The notes beneath the pieces were generated by a model. It had not been told where the DNA came from and did no database searches. It saw nothing but the letters and a program-made list of their open reading frames with translations. Made by a program: the position numbers and the translations under genes. From Peltaster fructicola (Eukaryota; Ascomycota; Dothideomycetes), in NCBI GenBank assembly GCA_001592805.2, contig CP051139.1, forward strand, positions 4,526,001 to 4,590,000: a stretch of 64,000 nt of DNA, in the 5' to 3' direction. The first letter of the stretch is position 1. Every line of letters begins with the position of its first letter. Shown here piece after piece: positions 56,801 through 64,000 of this stretch.

Positions 56801-58637
56801 CGATATGTTCATCGCTCGCTCACTCCCAAAGTACTCCACGCAGCTCGTGCTCTCTGGCTCCGTTCTCAACAGCATCTTACAACGACTCTGCCGGCCACCG
56901 TCGCCGTTGCTGCATGATGACTGTCAGCTGAGCGTGGAGTACCTCTTGTCAGTGTATCAGACTCCAGACATCAACTCTTTGATCGAGAGCCTGAAGCAAG
57001 CGAAGTTCTATCGTGCACTCAAGACCATATATCGCCGGCAGAAACTGTATCTGGACTTGTTTGAGATATTCTTCGAGGACCCCGAGAACCAGGACGGCGT
57101 CTTTGAGTACATATCCTTCTGCATGTCAGCAAGCTCTCTGGTCACTGCGAAGCAACGGACTGCTATCAGCTCGGCGATTGTGTCTCACGCCGACGATCTA
57201 ACAGAGATCGACACCATCCGTACCGCTAAGACACTGAGTGTCGCTGATAGCAGTCTACTACAACAAACTGCAGATGCACTCCACGATTCCCATAAGTGCT
57301 TTATCTTTCTAAGGACACTCTTCGAGCCTCACCTGCTAGATGAGGATACCGGTAGTGCTCCGCTACAAGAGCACCCCAAAGAGGAACGACAGTCATTTGA
57401 AGAGCATTATGTTCAGCTGATGTGCGTCCACGAGCCTGGTCATGTTGCAGAGTATGTGAGTCGCTTGCAATCGGGCGACCTGCGTATTGCAGAGGTGCTC
57501 CCAGCAATGGAAAACGGCGGCGTGATTGACGCTGAGGTGATGCTCTTGACACGAGATGGCTCGCTGGTCACAGCCATGAATCGACTGGTGAAACACATGC
57601 AGAGTCTGCAGCAAACGCTGATGAGTCTGCTGAACGCTGTCTCCCAAAGCCCTGATATTGCCGCAACGAGTGAAGCCGCTGGCGATCTTGCTGAAGATGT
57701 GACCAAGTATACCAAGGTCGGCATCTGGCTGTGCCAAGGTGCGAGTGCCAATGTTGTACGACGTAACAGGCCTCCAGTCAACTTTGCAGAGGACATCAAT
57801 GAGGATGATCTCGATTTGGATGAGCATTTGTGGCTTGAATTGCTCGATGCTGTTGTGCAGTTGACGCAAGCGGTGCTGCGGAGGCTGCATGAGATATCTG
57901 AGCAGCCCATATCAGCAACTCAGATATTCGATCCGACGAAGCTGCAGTCATTGGTGCGACCCAACGTGCAGGAGACCTTTACAGCACTTCTTATTGCCAC
58001 CGCACACAACACGAACGTGCTACAGAACAAGAATACCAAAGGACGAGCTCCAAACGAGCTGAGCTTTCTGCGTGTACTGAGAGCATTTCTTCAAAGAGCA
58101 GCCACTACAGCACCATCGCTGGCTGACTTGCGTGATGTGCTCGCCGACATCTTCTCAGCATATGCCTTCGAGCAAGATGTGCTCACACTAGCTAATGATC
58201 TCCTTGGCTCAGATGTGTTCACAGACATTCAGAAAGCGCATGAACTCCGACAACGAGGTTGGCGGCCTCGGACGCAAGTATGTGAAGGCTGCAAACGACG
58301 AGCATGGGGTGCTGGCATCGGTGAAGTTATCTGGGATGAATGGATCAGTAAAGAGTACGAACGACAAACTACAAGGACAAGAAAAGCACTCGCTAGGGCC
58401 AGTAGAGAGGAAGCCAGGCGACTGCGACGTGGGAAGGGTAGGATTGATGAGCTTCAGGAGTCTGCTGTCTCCTCGCCGGCCATAGAGATACCAGATGAAG
58501 AGAGGAGGAAGCTGAGTTTGGTTGTCTTTGCGTGCAGGCATGTCTGGCATAGAGTCTGCCTGGATCCAGGCTATGCTGAAGGAAGGCCACCGACTGTCAT
58601 CGGCTATAGATGTCCACTATGTACAGAGTCTTCCTGA
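53895..58637 (+). CDS. VPS8: Vacuolar protein sorting 8 (CORVET subunit)
   Basis: 1,580 residues from the first in-frame ATG (53895); the frame extends back to 53757 without an ATG, so a further N-terminal exon is possible. The N-terminal beta-propeller has RLRKLTGQIFSEVGRRNFGR, CSGHASGHIFTWEISRPARP and ADSSGMAFSHLASRGLGPV. The helical solenoid includes RLIAMLTASLQYTF and SYVLDNEIKQVPPEVV. The C-terminus has a RING-like zinc site (CEGCKRRAW, then FACRHVWHRVCLDP, ending YRCPLCTESS). As a CORVET-specific subunit it binds Rab5 on early endosomes. It stops 98 bases before the DUF423 gene on the same strand. Confidence 0.93.
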   Translation: MSVEVVGSNAEEIENTNEEQDAGVEDLNTLNDDAELEAQGLPPDADGPPEQVSGDYFGAFVSGNGNSRSEDETVVERPRTPSAQQDTPSSPADTLSIPDDTPSVQHSRLSSPGSVATPRSRKYVLRTASGALQPFERRFESRLTSSPLSSPSAASPAFLNPGSRQISLSSLVSPHSSQGAPEPDEPPSAPWDVVRWTRLRKLTGQIFSEVGRRNFGRPTCLAVSALIAVGTTKGFVLGFDYHQTLKIIMGPGTKAAECGSVTALAIAADYSTICSGHASGHIFTWEISRPARPFLHIPPISRSSLKQMQHPDGHIADYAVLHIGFLGTRHTALVSADSSGMAFSHLASRGLGPVTRSISTTRLLGRYPSDDPQLESARKPSSVLAFAPLPLGNVEQPTDTMGLTALLTPYLLVIVSTTPSAQTQHKSARPKEVTPHSTLSGCLAWFPSVKIKGGGKESDKDASDAKLVYCWSNVLSILDVHAKTDPNDPQRPPDLDFSTTRRWRAEEPIVAVQWLGRSVLGVLTISQRLLILEDETLQVTDSLDLLQRRIYHQDLYSRQLHAVVERLDAEDPSMHGVVADAFHMSFRAYKGRLFLLSFNDLAVGTLSNWADRLVALMEAGDHIAAIRLATDYYSGSVNNVSVGLPDNDTTRHEMVRERLIAMLTASLQYTFAQEDATRSERLDELALVSFDACVTMNELDFLLKEVFDFYEEVEEDAIFVRSLESYVLDNEIKQVPPEVVKSLVQHFVSQNEATRLEEILCRLEPQSFDLDQMTTLCKQHNLYDALIYVWTEAIRDYVTPLTDLLELIKLAEPGSEDDAFTDSPFYDSAMKIFPYLAFSFTSRAYPSGEIMGNDDAFHAKADLYEYLFSGTPIAWPPGSKKVLHTTGDHQSEPAYPYLVLLLQFDTANVMGMLNEAFEDSFLNETDDDSNQHRTNGDRSGYRMIRQRIIEVMRDVMQQNEFDAEDIVYLDMFIARSLPKYSTQLVLSGSVLNSILQRLCRPPSPLLHDDCQLSVEYLLSVYQTPDINSLIESLKQAKFYRALKTIYRRQKLYLDLFEIFFEDPENQDGVFEYISFCMSASSLVTAKQRTAISSAIVSHADDLTEIDTIRTAKTLSVADSSLLQQTADALHDSHKCFIFLRTLFEPHLLDEDTGSAPLQEHPKEERQSFEEHYVQLMCVHEPGHVAEYVSRLQSGDLRIAEVLPAMENGGVIDAEVMLLTRDGSLVTAMNRLVKHMQSLQQTLMSLLNAVSQSPDIAATSEAAGDLAEDVTKYTKVGIWLCQGASANVVRRNRPPVNFAEDINEDDLDLDEHLWLELLDAVVQLTQAVLRRLHEISEQPISATQIFDPTKLQSLVRPNVQETFTALLIATAHNTNVLQNKNTKGRAPNELSFLRVLRAFLQRAATTAPSLADLRDVLADIFSAYAFEQDVLTLANDLLGSDVFTDIQKAHELRQRGWRPRTQVCEGCKRRAWGAGIGEVIWDEWISKEYERQTTRTRKALARASREEARRLRRGKGRIDELQESAVSSPAIEIPDEERRKLSLVVFACRHVWHRVCLDPGYAEGRPPTVIGYRCPLCTESS

Positions 58638-58735
58638 CTGTATCAAAAACGATTATAACCGCAGTATGTCTGATTGTGTTCCACGTGCTTTGATTAATCT
58701 CCCACCTCACTCAAGTTCAAACTTAGACATCAACA

Positions 58736-59224
58736 ATGCAACCACCACCGGTATTACAACCGGACACAACATCAGAATCATCGCTACCATCACCTGCAAA
58801 CATGCCTGCTTCATTCTGGACAGCAGCAGCCATCTTGGGCGGCACTGGTGTCATGCTAGGCGCATTCGGTGCGCATGGCCTGAAAGGACGCATCTCTGAT
58901 CCAGCACGTCTCGCCAATTGGGGCACTGCAGCACAGTATCAGGTCTGGCCATCTGATCACTCCATTGACAAAGGGACTGACCGTTGCTAGCTCATACACT
59001 CAGTGGCTCTCCTCACAGTAGAAGCTGCCGCTCCTAAGAACATCTGGGCCAAATCACTCTTCACGGCTGGCATCGTCATGTTCAGCGGCAGCATCTATTG
59101 TCTCGTCCTCGACCCTCAGCGCTTCAAGTTCCTGGGACCCGTCACACCACTTGGTGGTCTCTGTCTCATTGGAGGCTGGACAGCTCTCGCAATCGGCAGT
59201 CGTGGACGTATTGTTCTCAAGTAG
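58736..59224 (+). CDS. DUF423 membrane protein (TMEM256-like)
   Basis: Exons 58736..58942 and 58991..59224 around a 48-base intron join as AAQYQ|LIHSVALLTVEA to 146 residues. The DUF423 signature GGTGVMLGAFGAHGLKGRIS is at about 35-54, followed by four predicted hydrophobic helices (ILGGTGVML; SVALLTVEAAA; LFTAGIVMFSGSIYCLVLD; PLGGLCLIGGWTALAIGS). Family proteins are small inner-membrane or mitochondrial proteins of unknown function. The splice gives the RDPARLANW/AAQYQLIHS link typical of the family. Confidence 0.88.
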
Positions 59225-59317
59225 ACTTCTCATCAGCATGGCATTGTATGATTACATAGAGCTCATCGATACGCTCCCATAACTCCTCGCTAATCGACAG
59301 TATGCTAAATGTAACAA

Positions 59318-62272
59318 TCATGCAGGCCCATCCAATACACCACTTTCCCGCAGAGAGTTGTACAGTGCAGGCTCAAGGAATCGAGCAGCGGTGATATCCT
59401 CTGCCAATCCTTTACGCCTTCTAGTCTTCAGTACGAAGTCTCTTGCTGTTGCTTGAGCAGTCGCCGGTTCCAAAGGCCTCAGCTTGACCTCCTTGTCCAA
59501 CGGATCGCCTGGCACGAGCTGCCACTTGTCGAACACCATGCTTAGCGTTGCTTTTCCTTGAGTGTGAATCCTCAGATCCGTCTCGAAGCCGAAAGAGTCG
59601 ATCACGGGAATGAGTCCTTTGACTGTGTATAGCGGTGTACCGGGCACAGCAGCATCGGAAAGCACATGACCTCTGCGCTTCGCCAGCACTGTGTACAGAG
59701 CACTGACGGCGCTGTCTGGTCCCAGCATTGTGCAAGCATAGACAGGCTCCATCAGTCGTGGTCCTGCCATGAGAAAGCTTGAATAACATGCACGTCGTGC
59801 TGTTGGAATGATCTGACCACCTCCACGGTAAATAGGCTCAGTAGCCAGATCGATATCTGTAAGTCTGAACTTGGTGTTACGGATAGGTTCCTCGCACAGG
59901 GGTCCTTCTCTGGTAGCCCACGAAAAGCCCTGCTTGACGGTGTCTCGCACACCACGCAGAAGCTTCTGGTCGATCTCCGACGGCAGCGTGTCGTTCTGAA
60001 GTATGTTAGGTCCCTGGTCCTCAGGTCCAAATGCCCATATGTTGCGTGAGGCCAGCAAATCATAGTCGTAGTTCTCCTCGAAGAACTTGCCAACTTTTCG
60101 CACGGGATCACGAATGTTGACACGGCCATTTTCGATGTCCTCAGCAATGCCATCGTCGAGTGGTTCTGCAACAAAGGTGAGCTTGTTCTTCTTGTTCGGC
60201 GTGATTGCATAGCATTTGATGCTGCTCTGGTCCTGTACCGTCTCGCAGAAGCGTGTCACCGGGTCGGAGACCTTGATGTCCATGTTGGCGTACAGTTTGC
60301 GTAAGTCTTGTAAGACGCAGTCCATGTAGAGCTCTCCTGTACCAAGTACGACATGTTCTCCACTCTCTTCAACCTTAGTTGTGATGAGAGGATACGACTT
60401 GTTGATCTTACGCAGACCATCCAGCATCTTTGGCAGTTCTGACGGGTTGATAGGCTCAACCGCTACCTTGAATACAGATTCGAAGAAGTGCTGCACAGGC
60501 TTGAAGATGAATGCTTCTTCGTTGTTTGGCAACTTTGGAGCGACTACGGTGGCTGATTTGACAATACTATTGTCGATACCACCGAGGAGAACCATGTTTC
60601 CAGCTGGTACTCCAGACACTGGCACGTTGTATCTGGAGCAGCCAATCCATACATCCTGAATCGTGCTGTTGACCATGTCTTCCTCGTCCTCTGGTGAGTA
60701 CGCCTCTCCGAGTATCCTGACCTGGGCGCCTGGTTTCACTGTGCCAGACATCACACGTCCAAAGGCATTAAAGCATGATGCGTCCGAGGTGCTGAAAAGC
60801 TTAGTGATGTGTACGATGACTGGTCCTTCTGCGTCGAGGTGCAGCATGCTTTCGGCGGTTTTGCTGTCCATAGGTCCAGTGTAGTAGTTCTCAAGTTTCT
60901 GCTTTGCGCCCGCAACGGGAGAAGGGACATGCTTGACGACCATATCTACGAAACCACTTGCTGGTCCAAAGAACTGCTCACAGACCAGCTGCAGCAGATC
61001 CTTAGCATTCGATCGCAGTTGCGTTGCATTAAGAGATATGCCTAGATCAGCGAGCGTCTGTTTGGAATCTTCTGGCGACTCAGATATCGTGTGACTGTAT
61101 AGCTTGTAGATGGGCTCCAGCACAAAATTGACGAAACTTCTCTTGGCACCGTCCTCGATGGGCTTGCGAGTGAATTTTCGGGATCGCGAATTGAAGTAGA
61201 TGTCGCCCCAGAGTCGCTTACTGAAGTCTTCCACGTCGAACTCAGCAGATGGATAGCTGTCTGCGTACATCTTGGCAAAGCTAGGCAGCGTCAGACACCA
61301 TCGCATAGAACTACATGCGAATGCAACGTTGCCCTTTTCCGGACTGACTCGGTATTGTGTGCCTCGACCTGGGATGGCATTCTCGATGTGTGTGTTGACC
61401 TCCTCAATAACGTGTTTCAGCTTGAAGTATGCATCTGTCGGAGGAAGTTTGAGCTCGAGTATGAGGCGGTCGATTTTGTTGACCACCAGAACAAGCGGTA
61501 GTTGGGCCAGCATGGCGTGCTTGATCGCAAGCTCTGTTTGTGTTTGTACGCCTTCCACAACATCCACCACCAGTACCACACCGTCCACGAGCCGCATCGT
61601 GGCGGCCACTTCGTCTGCGAAGTTTACATGTCCAGGAGTGTCAATGATGTTCAACAGGTGAGTCTTGCCAGACGTCGACTGAAGTGGCAAGCTGATAGGT
61701 GCAGCTTTGATCGAGATTCCTCGTTCTCTTTCGAGGATATGTGTATCTGTGTATTTGATGGCGGCTTCGCGTGCCTTGCCCGTCTGGTTCTTTGTCAATC
61801 CGCTCAGATCGTGTGTCTCTGCTACTAGCATGTCCACAAAGCTCGTCTTGCCATGGTGGAGGTGGCCGATCAATGCGATGTTTCTCACATGCTCTGGGAA
61901 GCTCATGAGATCTGCCACGAAACTCCTGTCAAAGTACACCTGCGGCAAATCCTGTTCTTCAATTGTGAATCTCTTTCGCTCGATAGGTGCCACTATTGGT
62001 TGTTGTAGTGTTTGTGTATCCTCCTCTTGCACGAGTGTTTCGACATCTGGGCCATATAGCTGTGAGGCTGATGGGTAATACTGCTTGTCCTCGTGTAAGA
62101 CTACGGCATTCGAGGGGCCTTCGTCAACGTCCATGCCATCGTCTGCATCTGCTGCGTCCTCCTCCTCGTCATCGAGGTATTTTGCGCCATCGAACGCGGC
62201 CGGCTGGTCGTCCTCTTCGCTCTCTTCTGGATCACCGATGAAGTTACCGAACTCATCGTACAGGTCGTCCAT
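59318..62272 (-). CDS. SNU114: U5 snRNP GTPase Snu114 (EFTUD2/Cwf10)
   Basis: A single exon of 984 residues (human EFTUD2 972). It begins MDDLYDEFGNFIGDPEESEE, a spliceosome-specific acidic N-terminus. EF-2-like G motifs: GHLHHGKTSFVDML (G1, about 136-150), DTPGHVNFADEV (G3) and VVNKIDRLIL (G4). Domains II-V follow with FEENYDYDLLASRN and REGPLCEEPIRNTKFRLTD. It controls spliceosome activation and disassembly through Brr2. Its stop is 93 bases from the convergent DUF423 gene stop. Confidence 0.96.
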   Translation of the reverse strand: MDDLYDEFGNFIGDPEESEEDDQPAAFDGAKYLDDEEEDAADADDGMDVDEGPSNAVVLHEDKQYYPSASQLYGPDVETLVQEEDTQTLQQPIVAPIERKRFTIEEQDLPQVYFDRSFVADLMSFPEHVRNIALIGHLHHGKTSFVDMLVAETHDLSGLTKNQTGKAREAAIKYTDTHILERERGISIKAAPISLPLQSTSGKTHLLNIIDTPGHVNFADEVAATMRLVDGVVLVVDVVEGVQTQTELAIKHAMLAQLPLVLVVNKIDRLILELKLPPTDAYFKLKHVIEEVNTHIENAIPGRGTQYRVSPEKGNVAFACSSMRWCLTLPSFAKMYADSYPSAEFDVEDFSKRLWGDIYFNSRSRKFTRKPIEDGAKRSFVNFVLEPIYKLYSHTISESPEDSKQTLADLGISLNATQLRSNAKDLLQLVCEQFFGPASGFVDMVVKHVPSPVAGAKQKLENYYTGPMDSKTAESMLHLDAEGPVIVHITKLFSTSDASCFNAFGRVMSGTVKPGAQVRILGEAYSPEDEEDMVNSTIQDVWIGCSRYNVPVSGVPAGNMVLLGGIDNSIVKSATVVAPKLPNNEEAFIFKPVQHFFESVFKVAVEPINPSELPKMLDGLRKINKSYPLITTKVEESGEHVVLGTGELYMDCVLQDLRKLYANMDIKVSDPVTRFCETVQDQSSIKCYAITPNKKNKLTFVAEPLDDGIAEDIENGRVNIRDPVRKVGKFFEENYDYDLLASRNIWAFGPEDQGPNILQNDTLPSEIDQKLLRGVRDTVKQGFSWATREGPLCEEPIRNTKFRLTDIDLATEPIYRGGGQIIPTARRACYSSFLMAGPRLMEPVYACTMLGPDSAVSALYTVLAKRRGHVLSDAAVPGTPLYTVKGLIPVIDSFGFETDLRIHTQGKATLSMVFDKWQLVPGDPLDKEVKLRPLEPATAQATARDFVLKTRRRKGLAEDITAARFLEPALYNSLRESGVLDGPA

Positions 62273-62882
62273 GATTCAGGCGTTCGCGACTCATGCGTAG
62301 GAGTCTGGTAGCTGTATGAGGCGAATATGCTCGTACGAGCGTGCGAGTGTGTATGTCTATAATTTCTTGAGAGCTTCTTGTGACGTCTCGGCTGACTTGC
62401 CGTCCGTGCACATGGTCCGCGCCATAGGTCAAAATATAACGTTTCACTCTACTACCGATGCTCGAGTAACGACTACGACTGACTGCAGTTGAGCTGATCG
62501 ATGACAATGCAGCTGACAGCGCTACTAACGGCAATTTGCTCAGATAGTCTGCTGCTGGGAGTGCATCAGCACCCACCCTGCTTGCCTTCGGCATTCGCCT
62601 GGCGAGTGCCGACACGTACGACGATCTTGTGCGTGCATCTGGACGATCGTTCCTCACAGAATCGTCGCCTGCTTCATCATCGCCTCGGCGGCTTCGTCTT
62701 GGTACCTTGATTGGCTTGCTCACCTGCCGTAACGCTGAGCACAATGCAGGTTGGGAAAGGTCATGCTTCATCAGCAATACTGGGGTCCCAATATCAATCT
62801 CAGACCAACATGAGGGCGCTGAGCTGTACAGTATAAGTATGCCGGGTCTTCTTACATGCTTCAGTAATCTCAGCACTCCACG
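62273..62882. other. Intergenic between SNU114 and the ABM gene
   Basis: 610 bases head-to-head. A 207-codon minus frame (62253..62876) overlaps the SNU114 start and lacks family resemblance. Confidence 0.45.
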
Positions 62883-63383
62883 ATGCGTTTTACTTCGCTC
62901 TCTATGGCGGTCTTTGCTGCTTCCTCAACGGTCACCAAAGCCTTCTCCCCAAAAGGCACAAGTGACACCACGATTACGTTGTCTAACAAGATCACAGCAT
63001 GCCCTGACAAGGTTGCAGAAGTGAGTAGCGATACCTTGGGGAGTGGAGGGGTCTGACGAATTGTAGGAACAACAACTTCTTATCACTTTTCTCAAGCAAG
63101 TCAGGGAGGATGAGGCTGGTGTGCTGAAGTTCTTGCTCTATCTTGCTCCAAACAGCAGTACCTTCTTGACATTCGAGATGTGAGCATTGCATAGCCATCA
63201 AGGCATGTGCTGACAACCATCAGATATGCTGATCAAGCTGCCATCGATAAGCACCTGTCTTCATCGTACTTCAACGACCTCATTGCGGCAGAGGCGAAAG
63301 ACAAGACCAAGTGTGCTGAGAACCAGGTCTTAATCCCTCTCGAGGAAGTCTTTGGCTTCGCTCGACATGACAATGGCTATTAG
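62883..63383 (+). CDS. Small antibiotic-biosynthesis-monooxygenase (ABM)-like protein
   Basis: Three exons, 62883..63020, 63067..63179 and 63224..63383, with introns of 46 and 44 bases give 136 residues. The ABM-type ferredoxin-like half-barrel is suggested by TLSNKITACPDKVAE|EQQLL, FLLYLAPNSSTFLTFE|IYADQAA and IDKHLSSSYFNDLIA; no short frame shows the whole protein, only the joined one. The start MRFTSLSMAVFAASSTVTKA could be a mitochondrial or secretory leader. ABM-family dimers are heme-degrading or quinone-oxidising enzymes, or simply of unknown role; catalytic residues are not evident. Confidence 0.65.
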
Positions 63384-63603
63384 GTCAATCGCGAACAAAT
63401 CGTTGGTCTCGTTCGGCATGTCTATGGCCGTCAGTACAGCTATCATACATTTGACGATCCATGGGTTCTCTCGACCCTCGTCTGTGACATACTGGTCACC
63501 ATTGCCGTTGCCTACCACGTTCTTACACAGCTGAAGTCAGGCCATCCAGTATCCCAATATCACAGATGCTCTTCCCATCAGCTACCTGGCTGGAGAACAA
63601 GAC

Positions 63604-64000
63604 CTAGATATCGTACAGCGCTTCAAGGTCCTCGTTACTCAAGAAGTCGTCGTAATCAGAGATGTCAAGGTCCTCTTGATCGGGATCCAGATCACAGAGC
63701 AAGCCTTTCACATCAGCCTCAGTCTCTCTGATCTTGGGTGCCTTTATCTTCAGATGTGGCTCTATTGCTTCAAGGACTCTTTTGCCGCTCTCACTGTGGG
63801 CCTTTATAAAGCACAAAACGCTCTTGTCCAGCCAGAAGGTCGCCTTGTCCTTCATGTGGAACCTATCGAAGAGAATGCTTGTTCGTATGCACTCCCATAA
63901 TGATGGTGCATGTGGTGCTGGTTTGATCTCAGTCCAAGAAAAGGACGGAGGAGGTTGTATCTTCTTGTACAGTTCGAACAATTCCGCTGCCGTCCTAGAT
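63604..64000 (-). CDS. Hypothetical protein, C-terminal fragment (gene continues past window)
   Basis: The frame is open to the right edge, so only the last 132 or so residues are seen: AAELFELYKKIQPPPSFSWT, then SLWECIRTSILFDRFHMKDK, ending in an acidic DLDISDYDDFLSNEDLEALY. No family recognised. The acidic tail suggests a short intracellular interaction segment. Confidence 0.55.
   Translation of the reverse strand, partial: SRTAAELFELYKKIQPPPSFSWTEIKPAPHAPSLWECIRTSILFDRFHMKDKATFWLDKSVLCFIKAHSESGKRVLEAIEPHLKIKAPKIRETEADVKGLLCDLDPDQEDLDISDYDDFLSNEDLEALYDI

Noticed and set aside
62253-62876. A 207-codon minus-strand frame in the SNU114/ABM spacer.
   Set aside because: Overlaps the SNU114 start and resembles random Ser/Arg/Leu-rich sequence.
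1-64000. Transposons, retroelements, CRISPR arrays, rRNA or tRNA genes.
   Set aside because: I looked for terminal repeats, reverse-transcriptase or transposase motifs, and tRNA-like folds, and saw none I could support.

Overview
This is a gene-dense stretch of nuclear DNA from a filamentous ascomycete (Pezizomycotina; a dothideomycete is my best guess). The evidence is short introns of about 39-71 bases with GTRNGY donors and CTNAC-like branch points, a NACHT-type NLR, a HET-domain gene, a 2EXR fragment, a Zn2Cys6 regulator and a giant Leashin-like gene tied to Woronin bodies, which only Pezizomycotina have. I see no transposons, retroelements, CRISPR arrays, rRNA or tRNA genes. Coordinates and exon joins were read by eye.

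Layout. 0-9 kb: the start of a syntaxin (SSO1 type), a small unknown gene, then a likely nucleotide-based defence module. A viperin homologue (radical SAM, ddhCTP synthase family) lies head-to-head with a UMP-CMP-kinase-like gene over a 502-base shared promoter. A 2EXR-domain fragment and a NACHT NLR follow. 9-16 kb: an APC-family permease, a CYTH-domain (thiamine triphosphatase-like) protein, KTI12 (Elongator/tRNA modification), ARP2 (actin nucleation) and a degenerate protein-kinase-like gene. 16-25 kb: an unknown 844-residue protein with a Cys/His cluster, a small unknown protein, then CFT2 and RNA15. The last two are pre-mRNA 3'-end processing factors transcribed divergently from a 365-base promoter.

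25.5-42.3 kb: one gene of two exons encoding about 5,586 residues, best explained as Leashin (LAH), the tether that holds Woronin bodies at septa. Its middle is an array of about 20 diverged basic modules plus other internal repeats. 42.5-50 kb: a DUF1776 protein, a HET-domain protein and a Zn2Cys6 transcription factor with a 1.3-kb upstream region.

50-64 kb: CIA2 (cytosolic Fe-S targeting), a one-pass membrane protein with two PPxY motifs, a GPALPP/DUF3752 protein, VPS8 (CORVET), a DUF423 membrane protein, SNU114 (U5 snRNP GTPase), a small ABM-fold protein and an incomplete gene at the right edge.

Most interesting is 2.6-8.9 kb. Viperin makes an antiviral chain-terminating nucleotide from CTP, and the kinase next to it probably feeds CTP synthesis. 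The viperin protein ends in Leu-Glu-Phe, which fits the C-terminal tripeptide read by the CIA Fe-S targeting complex, and a subunit of that complex (CIA2) is also encoded here. With the NLR and HET genes the window looks rich in fungal innate-immunity genes, but a functional link among them is my inference.
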